A DNA stretch of 64,000 bases from Actinomycetospora callitridis (lineage in GTDB: Bacteria; Actinomycetota; Actinomycetes; Mycobacteriales; Pseudonocardiaceae), in the NCBI RefSeq assembly GCF_028737265.1, contig NZ_JAQZAK010000001.1:124001-188000 (forward strand). The letters run 5' to 3'. Shown piece after piece: positions 25,629-32,783 of the stretch; the stretch's first letter is position 1, and each line of letters begins with the position of its first letter. The translations under genes and the position numbers were made by a program. Below the pieces are notes generated by a model. It did no database searches and had not been told where the DNA came from. It worked only from the letters and a program-made list of their open reading frames with translations.

Positions 25629-25669
25629 GTCGGCCCCGGCCCTCGCCCCGCGCGAGGTCCGGGGCCGAC
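25629..25669. terminator. Bidirectional terminator between cbtA and feoB-C
   Basis: Long hairpin: arms 25629-25639 and 25659-25669 plus an inner 6-bp pair (CCTCGC/GCGAGG), loop CCCGC, one opposed mismatch. It lies between two convergent genes. Confidence 0.82.
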
Positions 25670-25688
25670 GTCGTCCACGCAGGAGGCG

Positions 25689-27098
25689 CTAGCCGAACGC
25701 GCGGACCACGCCCGCGACGGACGCGCACACGATGAACCCCAGCGCGATCGGCAGGAGCGTCGCCACGGCCGTCCAGCGGGCGCTGCGGGTCTCCTTCCAG
25801 ATCGTCAGCACCGTCGTGCTGCAGGGGTTGTGCAGCAGGGTGAACAGCATGAGGTTCACGGCGGTGAGCAGCGTCCAGCCGCCGGTGGTGACGAGCACGG
25901 AGCCGACGGCGGCGTCGTCGCCCAGCTCGAGCATCACGCCGGGCGCCGCGCCGACGGTGTTCGCGCCGAGCGTCAGGGTCAGCATGATGATCGTCGGGAT
26001 GATGATCTCGTTGGCGGGCACGGCCACGAGGTAGGCCAGCAGGATCACGCCGTTGAGGCCCAGCACCCAGCCGAGCGGCTCGAGGGCGTTCACGAGGTGC
26101 GCGGCGAGGCTCGCGTCGCCGAGGTGGACGTTGCCGATCAGCCAGATCACCGCGCCGGCCGGCGCCGCCATCATCAGCGCGCGCTTCAGGACCTTGAGCG
26201 TGCGGTCGACGATGCTGGTCCAGAGCGTGCGCCAGAGCTGCGGCGGCCGGTAGGGCGGCAGCTCCAGGGAGTACACCGAGCTCTCGCCGCGCAGCACCGT
26301 GCGCGAGAGCGTCCACGACACCGCGAGCGTGACGCCGATGCCGAGGATGACGACGGCGACGACGCTGCCGGCCGCGACGAGCCCCGCGAGCCCCGGCGGC
26401 ACCACGGCCCCGACGAAGATCGTCCCCATCAGGATCAGGGTCGGCCAGCGTCCGTTGCAGATGCTGAAGTTGTTGGTGATGATCGCGATCAGCCGCTCGC
26501 GGCGGCTGTCGATGATCCGCGTCGCGGTGACGCCGGCGGCGTTGCAGCCGTAGCCCATCATCATCGTGAGCGCCTGCTTGCCGTGCGCCCCGGACCGCGC
26601 GAAGAGCCGGTCGAGGTTGAACGCGACGCGCGGCAGGTAGCCGAAGTCCTCGAGCAGCGTGAACAGCGGGAAGAAGATCGCCATCGGCGGCAGCATCACC
26701 GCGACCACCCACGCGGTGGCGAGGTAGACGCCGTCGACGAGCAGACCGGTGACGAACGCCGGCGCCCCGGCCGCGACGAAGACGTCGCGCAGCCAGGCGT
26801 GGCCGTTCTCGACCAGCAGGACGTAGAGAAGGTCCGAGGGCACCGCCGCGCCGGCGATGGTGAACCAGAAGACGCCGAAGAACAGGACGCCCATGGCGAC
26901 GAAGCCCCACACGCGGTGGGTGAGGATGCGGTCGAGCGCCCGGTCGAGGGTGAGGCGCGCGCGGGCGTCGTCGCGGTCGACGCTGGTGGACGCGAGCCGG
27001 GCGGCGTCGGTGTAGAGGGACTCGACGACGCGGTCGCCGACGTCGTCGGGCAGCGCGCGGCGCAGCCGGGCCGCCTCGTCGAGGAGGTCGCTGCTCAT
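25689..27098 (-). CDS. FeoB membrane (gate) domain, separate polypeptide
   Basis: A 469-residue protein equal to the C-terminal permease half of FeoB, which carries Fe(II) across the inner membrane. Both gate regions show FeoB motifs: GYGCNAAGVTATRIID, then SICNGRWPTLI, and later PANEIIIPTI and LLHNPCSTTVLTI. The usual PCSARLP-type motif appears as the ICNGRWP variant. Its ATG overlaps the stop of the GTPase half (ATGA), so FeoB is made as two coupled chains here. Confidence 0.88.
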   Translation of the reverse strand: MSSDLLDEAARLRRALPDDVGDRVVESLYTDAARLASTSVDRDDARARLTLDRALDRILTHRVWGFVAMGVLFFGVFWFTIAGAAVPSDLLYVLLVENGHAWLRDVFVAAGAPAFVTGLLVDGVYLATAWVVAVMLPPMAIFFPLFTLLEDFGYLPRVAFNLDRLFARSGAHGKQALTMMMGYGCNAAGVTATRIIDSRRERLIAIITNNFSICNGRWPTLILMGTIFVGAVVPPGLAGLVAAGSVVAVVILGIGVTLAVSWTLSRTVLRGESSVYSLELPPYRPPQLWRTLWTSIVDRTLKVLKRALMMAAPAGAVIWLIGNVHLGDASLAAHLVNALEPLGWVLGLNGVILLAYLVAVPANEIIIPTIIMLTLTLGANTVGAAPGVMLELGDDAAVGSVLVTTGGWTLLTAVNLMLFTLLHNPCSTTVLTIWKETRSARWTAVATLLPIALGFIVCASVAGVVRAFG

Positions 27099-27970
27099 CC
27101 CGCGCGCTCCACGGGGGCCGCCGGGGTGGCCAGCTCGCCGAGCGTCCCGTCGCGGACCGCGGCCTCGATGCCCGGGTCGCCCTCGAGCAGGCGCAGGGCC
27201 ACCCACCGGGCGTTGGGCACGCCGGGGAACTGTCCGGCGACGCGGCCGGCGAGGTCGGCCACCGCCTCCTCCAGCGCCGGGTCCTTGTGCACGAGGCGCA
27301 GGGGCGCCGGCGCGTCCCGGGTGCCCGCGACCTGCGCGATCGCCGCGAGCAGCTCCGGGATGCCCTCGTTGCGGCGCGCGGCCATCGGGACGACGGGGAC
27401 GCCGAGCTCGCGGGTCAGGTGCCGGGCGTCGACCGTGAGGCCGTGGCGTCGCGCCTCGTCGACGAGGTTCAGGGCGACGACGACGCGTCCGGTGATCTGG
27501 CGGATCTGCAGCACCAGCGGGAGGTTGCGCTCGAGGCGCGTCGCGTCGACGACCACCACGACGACGTCGGGCCGCCCGAAGAGCAGCGCGTCGCGGGCGA
27601 CGTCCTCGTCGGCGCTGGTGGACAGCAGCGAGTAGGTGCCGGGCAGGTCGACGATCCGGTAGCGGGCACCGCCGTAGGTGAAGCCGCCCTCGGCGCGCGC
27701 CACCGTCTTGCCCGACCAGTTGCCGACGTGCTGGCGCAGGCCGGTCAGCGCGTTGAAGACGGTGCTCTTGCCGGTGTTCGGGTTGCCCGCGAGGGCGACG
27801 ACGTGGTCGTGGCGTCCCGGCGCGAGCCCGAGCCGGGCGAGCCGGGCCCCGCCGCTCGACAGCGCGCAGGAGGCGCAGCCCGGGGCCGCGTCGTGGGAGT
27901 CGTGGGTGTCCTGCGCCGGGCGGGGCCGCGGCGTCGGGAGGTCCTCGGTGCCCCCTCCCGGGCCGCCCAC
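27095..27970 (-). CDS. FeoB GTPase domain, separate polypeptide
   Basis: A 291-residue cytoplasmic G protein equal to the N-terminal part of FeoB. G1 is GNPNTGKST (about 62-70), G3 DLPGTYSL and G4 NLVD; the C-terminal about 100 residues form the helical GDI-like region. An N-terminal CASCALSSGG stretch precedes the G domain. The GTG at 27970, 2 nt past the feoA stop, has GAGG upstream. Together with the next gene it makes a split FeoB. Confidence 0.87.
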   Translation of the reverse strand: MGGPGGGTEDLPTPRPRPAQDTHDSHDAAPGCASCALSSGGARLARLGLAPGRHDHVVALAGNPNTGKSTVFNALTGLRQHVGNWSGKTVARAEGGFTYGGARYRIVDLPGTYSLLSTSADEDVARDALLFGRPDVVVVVVDATRLERNLPLVLQIRQITGRVVVALNLVDEARRHGLTVDARHLTRELGVPVVPMAARRNEGIPELLAAIAQVAGTRDAPAPLRLVHKDPALEEAVADLAGRVAGQFPGVPNARWVALRLLEGDPGIEAAVRDGTLGELATPAAPVERAG

Positions 27971-27972
27971 GG

Positions 27973-28203
27973 TCAGCGGTCCTCGAGCTCGACGTGCACC
28001 GTGCGGGCCTGGTGGCCGCGGAGCACCACGAGGGTGCCGCGCACCTCGTAGGCCGTGGGGTCGCCCAGCGGGCTGCGGAGCTCGGCGCTGATCGAGACCC
28101 CGGGCAGCAGGCCGAGGTCCATGAGCCGGCGGCGCTCGGCGCCCCGGGTGTCCAGGGCGGTCACCACACCACGCCGGTCGCGAGGCATCTCGTCGAGCGT
28201 CAT
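27973..28203 (-). CDS. feoA: FeoA, ferrous iron transport accessory protein
   Basis: A 76-residue SH3-like protein. VVTALDTRGAERRRLMDLGLLPGVSISAELRSP is the FeoA core, followed by YEVRGTLVVLRGHQARTVHVEL. It is thought to modulate the FeoB GTPase. It is first in the feo operon, 49 bp from a perfect 18-bp palindrome. Confidence 0.92.
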   Translation of the reverse strand: MTLDEMPRDRRGVVTALDTRGAERRRLMDLGLLPGVSISAELRSPLGDPTAYEVRGTLVVLRGHQARTVHVELEDR

Positions 28204-28251
28204 GCCACCACCTCGGGGTCCGGCGGCGACTTCGCCGCGCTGGAGACTGAA

Positions 28252-28269
28252 AGTTCGGCTGGCCGAACT
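28252..28269. promoter_or_regulatory. Probable DtxR-family operator before feoA
   Basis: Perfect palindrome AGTTCGGC-TG-GCCGAACT, ending at the stop codon of the upstream DtxR-type gene and 49 bp before feoA. Position and size fit a metal-dependent repressor site. Confidence 0.65.
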
Positions 28270-28998
28270 CTACGTCGCCTGCGCCCGGTGGAACACCCCT
28301 TCGACGACATCGTCGACCCACAACGAGTCGGCGAGCTCCGGCCCGAGGTCGATCTCGCGTCCGGCGTCCGCCGCCGTCCCGTCCGAGACCCGCACCAGGA
28401 AAGGTCCGCCGAACGGGCGGCGGGAGACGAGCTCCAGGCGCACCTCGAGCGCGATCGACTGCTCGCGCAGCCAGGTGAGCATCGCGGGCTCGGTGTCGTC
28501 GACGCGGACGAGCCGGCCGTGGTCGCCGGGCTCGAGCGTGGCGAACCGGCGGCCGGAGAAGGTGGCGACGGTGCCGTCGGCGGCCGGGATCGGATCGCCG
28601 TGCGGGTCGAAGCGCGGGTGGCCCAGCCGGGCGTCCATGCGGTCGAGCAGCGTCGGCGACACGTGGTGCTCGAGCACCTCGGCCTCGTCGTGCACCTCGT
28701 CCCAGCCGTAGCCCAGCTCGCGGACGAGGTAGGTCTCGAGGAGCCGGTGCCGGCGCAGGACGTCCAGCGCGGCGCTCGTGCCGTCGGCGGTGAGCCGCAC
28801 CCCGCCGTAGGGCCGGTGCTCGATGAACCCCTGCTCGGCCAGCTTGCGCAGCATGCCCGAGACGGAGGACGCGCCGACCCCGAGACGCCGGGCGAGGCCG
28901 GTCGTCGTGGCCGGGCCCTCGCCGCGCTCGTCGCAGGCGTAGATGGCCTTGATGTAGTCGTCGACCGCCACCGTGCGCTGCGCGGCCGGTCCGGTCAT
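28270..28998 (-). CDS. DtxR-family metal-dependent regulator (MntR/SirR-like)
   Basis: A 242-residue repressor. N-terminal winged helix DYIKAIYACDERGEGPATTTGLARRLGVGASSVSGMLRKLAEQGFIEHRPYGGVRLT (about 13-70), dimerisation/metal domain with HHRLLETYLVRELGYGWDEVHDEAEVLEHHVSPTLLDRMD, and a C-terminal FeoA/SH3-like domain. The recognition helix is closer to MntR/SirR proteins than to IdeR. Start at ATG 28998 is chosen from the family N-terminus; ATG 29043 is possible. It lies directly upstream of feoAB and probably controls it through the palindrome between them. Confidence 0.88.
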   Translation of the reverse strand: MTGPAAQRTVAVDDYIKAIYACDERGEGPATTTGLARRLGVGASSVSGMLRKLAEQGFIEHRPYGGVRLTADGTSAALDVLRRHRLLETYLVRELGYGWDEVHDEAEVLEHHVSPTLLDRMDARLGHPRFDPHGDPIPAADGTVATFSGRRFATLEPGDHGRLVRVDDTEPAMLTWLREQSIALEVRLELVSRRPFGGPFLVRVSDGTAADAGREIDLGPELADSLWVDDVVEGVFHRAQAT

Positions 28999-29059
28999 GC
29001 CCTGAGCGTAGCCGGGGGCGGCGCGGTTCAGAGGGTCGCTCATTGCCGTCACCGCGCCG

Positions 29060-29773
29060 TCACAGGCCCCGCCTGCCCTCGGACCAGTGCGCCTTGGTGG
29101 CCACGGCGCGCCGGGGGAGGCCGAACTCGGTGCGGATCCGGCGGCGGAGCAGGTCGATCGTCCCGACGTGCCCGGCGAGGCAGGCCTGCTCGGGCGGGGG
29201 CTCGTTCTCGCGGACGAGGTCGTCGGCGTGCACGCCGAGCCAGGAGTCGAGCGCGCTGCCGGGGGCGGCCCCGGTGACGACGACAGCGAGGCTCGGGACG
29301 AGGGCGGCGGCCGCGGCGACGTCCTCGGCGGGCACCTCCACCGCGCCGCTCGCGTCGCGCGAGGTCGGCATCAGCGCGGCGAACAGCCCGAGGGCGGTGG
29401 CGTCGCCGAGGAAGAGCTCGCGGCGGTCGGGCTCACGACGCAGGCCGCCGCCGGGGCCCATCACGCCGACCTCGGAGCCGACGCCCAGCCCGGCGAGCCA
29501 CGCCGTCCCCGGCGCGTCCCCGTGGCGGACGAACACGACGTCGAACCGCCCGCTGTCGGGATCGACGTCGGCGGGGGTGTAGTGCCGGAACTCGCGGTCG
29601 CCGACCCGGAACTCGACCTCCTGGCCGCGGACCCAGGAGCGTCCCCGCCAGGGCGGACCGGCGAACCCGACCCGGACCAGGCCGGGGGAGAGCTCGGTGA
29701 TCTCGACGACGGTCGCGGGCCGTCCGAACCAGCGCTCGGCGCGGGCGGCGAGGGGAGCGGGGAGCGAGGGCAC
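29060..29773 (-). CDS. Siderophore-interacting protein (FAD/NAD(P)H ferric reductase)
   Basis: A 237-residue SIP-family flavoprotein that releases iron from ferric siderophores. The FAD site is REFRHYTPADVDPDSGRFDVVFVRHGD, followed by GTAWLAGLGVGSEVGVMGPGG and the nucleotide site LFLGDATALGLFAALM; the C-terminus TKAHWSEGRRGL (the HWxxG motif) is diagnostic. I start it at the GTG at 29773, which directly abuts an iron box, suggesting a leaderless or near-leaderless mRNA. No siderophore synthase is nearby. Confidence 0.88.
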   Translation of the reverse strand: MPSLPAPLAARAERWFGRPATVVEITELSPGLVRVGFAGPPWRGRSWVRGQEVEFRVGDREFRHYTPADVDPDSGRFDVVFVRHGDAPGTAWLAGLGVGSEVGVMGPGGGLRREPDRRELFLGDATALGLFAALMPTSRDASGAVEVPAEDVAAAAALVPSLAVVVTGAAPGSALDSWLGVHADDLVRENEPPPEQACLAGHVGTIDLLRRRIRTEFGLPRRAVATKAHWSEGRRGL

Positions 29774-29792
29774 GTAGGTGAGGCTAGCCTTA
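29774..29792. promoter_or_regulatory. IdeR/DtxR iron box
   Basis: GTAGGTGAGGCTAGCCTTA matches 15 of 19 positions of the consensus TTAGGTTAGGCTAACCTAA, with the perfect core AGGCTAGCCT. It touches the siderophore-interacting protein start and lies 34 bp before the divergent acyl-CoA dehydrogenase. Confidence 0.75.
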
Positions 29793-29825
29793 CTTGCTGG
29801 TCGCCGACAGCTATCCTCGCGTGTC

Positions 29826-30890
29826 ATGGGTGACGTGCTGGACCGGGCCCGGGACGTGGCTGCCGACGTGCTGCTCCCCGCGGCCGACGAGGTCGACGCG
29901 ACCGCGACGATCCCGGAGGGCCACTTCCGCGCCCTGGCCGACGCCGGGCTCTACGGGCTGGCGGCCCCGCCCGAGCTCGGCGGGCCGGACGTCGGGTTCG
30001 AGGACTTCCTCGGCATCGTCGAGACCCTCGCCGGCGCCTGCCTCGCCACGACCTTCACGTGGATGCAGCACCACGGCGTGGTGCGCGGGCTGGCCGGCAC
30101 CACGAACGCCGCCCTGCGCGAGCGCCACCTCGCCGGCGCCGTGCGGGGCACAACCCGCTGCGGGGTGGCCTTCGCCGGCGCGATCCCGCAGCCGCCGAAG
30201 CTGTGGGCGACGCGGGTGGACGGCGGCTGGCGGCTCGACGGCGTGGCGCCGCTGGTCACCGGCTGGGGCATCGTCGACCTGCTGCTGGTCTCCGCCCGGG
30301 ACGCGGCGACGGCCGACGCCCACGACGACGAGGCCGAGGACGACGCCGACGACCGGGCCCGCGTGGTGTCCGTCCTCGTCCCCGCGCGGCCCGCCCCCGG
30401 CGTCACCGTGCACCCCCTCGACCTCGCCGCGGCCGACGGGAGCCGGACCGTCCGCCTCGACGTCGACGGCTGGTCGGTGGGCGACGACGCGGTGGTGGCG
30501 ACGCCCACGCGCGCCGAGTTCCTCGCGGCCCGCCACGCCGGCGCGCGGGTCAACGGCTGCCTCGCGCTGGGGGTGGCCCGGCGGTGCGCCGCGCTCGTCG
30601 AGGAGGCCGGCGAGCCGGGGGTCGCGGAGGCGCTGCGCAAGGCTCTCGACGCCGCACGGGACGACCTCGACGCGGGGCTCGCCGACGCCGCCCGCCTGCC
30701 GGCCGCGCGCGCCGCCGCCTCGGAGCTGGCGGTGCGCGCGGCCGCGACGCTGACTGTCGCGGTGGGCAGCCGCGCGATCGTCGGGCGCCACCCGGCCCGG
30801 CGGCTGGCCCGCGAGGCGGCGTTCACCCTCGTCGCCGCCGGCCGTCCCGAGATCCGCGCCGAGCTGCTGGGTGCGCTACCGCGCACGTGA
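29826..30890 (+). CDS. Acyl-CoA dehydrogenase-family protein
   Basis: A 354-residue flavoprotein-like protein: N-terminal helical domain (DAGLYGLAAPPELGGPDVGFEDFLGIVETLAGACLATTFTWMQHHGVV), a middle beta domain (CGVAFAGAIPQPPKLWATRVDGGWRLDGVAPLVTGWGIVDLLLVSARD) with an unusual acidic insert near residues 160-175, and a shortened C-terminal helical domain lacking the common GGTTEIQR motif. The catalytic glutamate is not evident. It diverges from the siderophore-interacting gene across one iron box, so iron control is possible. Confidence 0.72.
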   Translation: MGDVLDRARDVAADVLLPAADEVDATATIPEGHFRALADAGLYGLAAPPELGGPDVGFEDFLGIVETLAGACLATTFTWMQHHGVVRGLAGTTNAALRERHLAGAVRGTTRCGVAFAGAIPQPPKLWATRVDGGWRLDGVAPLVTGWGIVDLLLVSARDAATADAHDDEAEDDADDRARVVSVLVPARPAPGVTVHPLDLAAADGSRTVRLDVDGWSVGDDAVVATPTRAEFLAARHAGARVNGCLALGVARRCAALVEEAGEPGVAEALRKALDAARDDLDAGLADAARLPAARAAASELAVRAAATLTVAVGSRAIVGRHPARRLAREAAFTLVAAGRPEIRAELLGALPRT

Positions 30891-30926
30891 GCACTTCGAA
30901 GTGCTCCGGTACCTCGAAGTGCTCAC
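30887..30926. repeat. Nested palindromes after the acyl-CoA dehydrogenase
   Basis: Arms GTGAGCACTTCGA (30887-30899) and TCGAAGTGCTCAC (30914-30926) pair perfectly. The left part is itself an 18-bp palindrome (30889-30906), so two alternative hairpins compete for the same bases. Confidence 0.7.
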
Positions 30927-30940
30927 ATGCCGCAGGCACA

Positions 30941-30977
30941 CGACGACCCCCCGGCCCGAGGGCTCGAGGGGTCGTCG
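30941..30977. terminator. Terminator between acyl-CoA dehydrogenase and sodA
   Basis: Arms CGACGACCCC (30941-30950) and GGGGTCGTCG (30968-30977) with a GC-rich loop, between two convergent genes. Confidence 0.75.
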
Positions 30978-31030
30978 CGCGCCGCGCGGCGGACGCTTGT
31001 CGGAACGATCACCGCGCGAGATCGGGGGTG

Positions 31031-31645
31031 TCAGACGATCGAGACGCCCTGCGCCTTCTCGTAGCGCTGGGCGGCGTCGGCCCAGTTCACGACGTTCCAC
31101 CAGGCCTTGACGTAGTCCGGCTTGACGTTCAGGTAGTCCAGGTAGAAGGCGTGCTCCCACATGTCGAGCATGACCACCGGGACGATGCCCAGCGGCACGT
31201 TCGCCTGCTGGTCGTAGAGCTGGAAGATGCGCAGCTTCTGCGCCAGCGTGTCCACGCCGAGGATCGCCCAGCCCGAGCCCTGGATGCTCGTGGCCACCGA
31301 GGTGAAGTGCTTCTGGAAGAGGTCGAACGACCCGAAGTCGCGGTCGATCGCCGAGGCGAGCTCACCGGTCGGCTTGTCGCCGCCGTCCGGGCTGAGGTTG
31401 TGCCAGAACACCGAGTGGTTGATGTGCCCGCCGTAGTTGAAGGCGAGGTTCTTCTCCCACAGCAGCGCCGTCGTGCCGATCGTGTCCTGCTCGCGGGCCT
31501 CCGCGAGGGCGTCGATCGCCGTGTTCAGCCCGGTGACGTAGGTGTTGTGGTGCTTGTCGTGGTGCAGCTCCATGATCTTGCCCGAGATGTGCGGCTCGAG
31601 GGCGCCGTAGTCGTAGGGCAGATCGGGGAGCGTGTACTCCGCCAT
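31031..31645 (-). CDS. sodA: Superoxide dismutase, Fe/Mn type
   Basis: A 204-residue cytoplasmic or secreted Fe/Mn SOD converting superoxide to H2O2 and O2. Metal ligands: His in [14 protein letters not shown] (about 27), His in [11 protein letters not shown] (about 76), and Asp/His in the signature [13 protein letters not shown] (about 160-164). Length is normal. GGAG lies 7 nt before the ATG. A Nur-like box sits in the promoter, recalling nickel repression of FeSOD in Streptomyces. Mn versus Fe preference cannot be decided from this reading. Confidence 0.95.
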   Translation of the reverse strand: MAEYTLPDLPYDYGALEPHISGKIMELHHDKHHNTYVTGLNTAIDALAEAREQDTIGTTALLWEKNLAFNYGGHINHSVFWHNLSPDGGDKPTGELASAIDRDFGSFDLFQKHFTSVATSIQGSGWAILGVDTLAQKLRIFQLYDQQANVPLGIVPVVMLDMWEHAFYLDYLNVKPDYVKAWWNVVNWADAAQRYEKAQGVSIV

Positions 31646-31698
31646 GCGTGTCTCCGAACGGTCAACTGATGCGACTCGGTGAGAGCCACTCTGATGTT

Positions 31699-31717
31699 GT
31701 TGCCGATCTCAGGCAAC
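31699..31717. promoter_or_regulatory. Nur-like box in the sodA promoter
   Basis: Inverted repeat GTTGCC-N7-GGCAAC, which contains TTGC-N9-GCAA, the exact spacing of the Streptomyces Nur box. It lies 54-72 bp upstream of the sodA start. Confidence 0.5.
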
Positions 31718-31756
31718 TTCAACCGTGTCGCCGACCGCGATCTCGATCAGCACGCG

Positions 31757-32782
31757 TCACCGGCGCTTCAGCGCACCCGTGACCGCGGTGGCCAGCAGCT
31801 CGTCCAGCGCGATCCCGCCCGCGGCGGCCATGACGGCGAGGACGCTGGAGGGCGCGAAGGAGCAGTAGAGGCTCGCCTCGAGGAACACCGGACGCCCCGT
31901 GGGGTCGATGCGGAAGTCGAACAGCGAGTGGTCCCGGCACCCGAGCGCCACGTGGCAGCGGCGCGCGGCGTCCCACACCCGGGCGGTCACAGGGTCCTCG
32001 GGGTCGACGATCACGACGTCCGGGTCGTCCTTGGCGACGAGCCGCAGACCGGTGTCGGAGGGCGCGAGCTTGTCGTCGTAGGAGCGGACGGGCCGGGTCG
32101 TCCCGTCGAGGAGGTACTCCTCCAGCGGCAGGCCGACGAGCTCGCCGTCCCGCTCCACCAGCCCGCAGCGCACCTCGCGCCCGAGCGGCACGAACTCCTC
32201 GACCAGGACCTCCGAGGAGTGCGCGAACGCGTCGTGGAGGGCGCCGGGAAAGCCGTCCGCGGTGCGCACCAACGTCACCCCGAGCGAGTTGTCGGCGTCC
32301 GCAGGCTTCACCACGGCGGGCGGCGCGACGGTCGGCCGGTCCCCGCGCCGCAGGACCTCACCGGCCGGGACGTCGACGCCCGCCGCGGCGACCATCGCCT
32401 TGGCCGCGGCCTTGCGCGCACCGATCGCCATGACCTCGCCGGTATTGCCGACGACGGGCACGCCCAGCACCTCGAACAGCGAGCGGTAGGACGTCATGCC
32501 GGGCCGGCAGAACATCTGGGGGAGCACGACGTCGAGGCCGAGGACGCCCAGGTGGGCGAGGGCGTCGGCCGGCTCGAAGGGCGTCGCGGCGGCGATCACG
32601 TCGGCGTCGAAGGACGCCGGGAAGCGCCACCGGCCGTCGGGGGAGACGACGGCGGGGTGGGCCTCGTAGCGCTGCGGGTCGGCGGTGGCCGCGAGGCAGC
32701 CGCGGGCGTAGGTCAGCGAGAGGTCGGCGTGGAAGTCGCTCACGGCGGACCCGGCGAGGTGCAGCACGCGCAGGGCGGTCAC
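31757..32782 (-). CDS. mysD: MysD-type D-Ala-D-Ala ligase-like MAA synthetase
   Basis: A 341-residue ATP-grasp ligase that in MAA pathways attaches an amino acid (Ser, Thr or Ala) to mycosporine-glycine to give shinorine- or porphyra-type products. D-Ala ligase landmarks: GARKAAAKAMVAAAGVDVPAG, PAVVKPADADNSLGVTLV, VLVEEFVPLGREVRCGLV and the Mg-binding end FDFRIDPTGRPVFLEASLYCSFAP. GTG start 1 nt after the mysC stop. The preceding MAA genes identify the substrate; the amino acid used is not readable. Confidence 0.85.
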   Translation of the reverse strand: MTALRVLHLAGSAVSDFHADLSLTYARGCLAATADPQRYEAHPAVVSPDGRWRFPASFDADVIAAATPFEPADALAHLGVLGLDVVLPQMFCRPGMTSYRSLFEVLGVPVVGNTGEVMAIGARKAAAKAMVAAAGVDVPAGEVLRRGDRPTVAPPAVVKPADADNSLGVTLVRTADGFPGALHDAFAHSSEVLVEEFVPLGREVRCGLVERDGELVGLPLEEYLLDGTTRPVRSYDDKLAPSDTGLRLVAKDDPDVVIVDPEDPVTARVWDAARRCHVALGCRDHSLFDFRIDPTGRPVFLEASLYCSFAPSSVLAVMAAAGGIALDELLATAVTGALKRR

Positions 32783-32783
32783 G

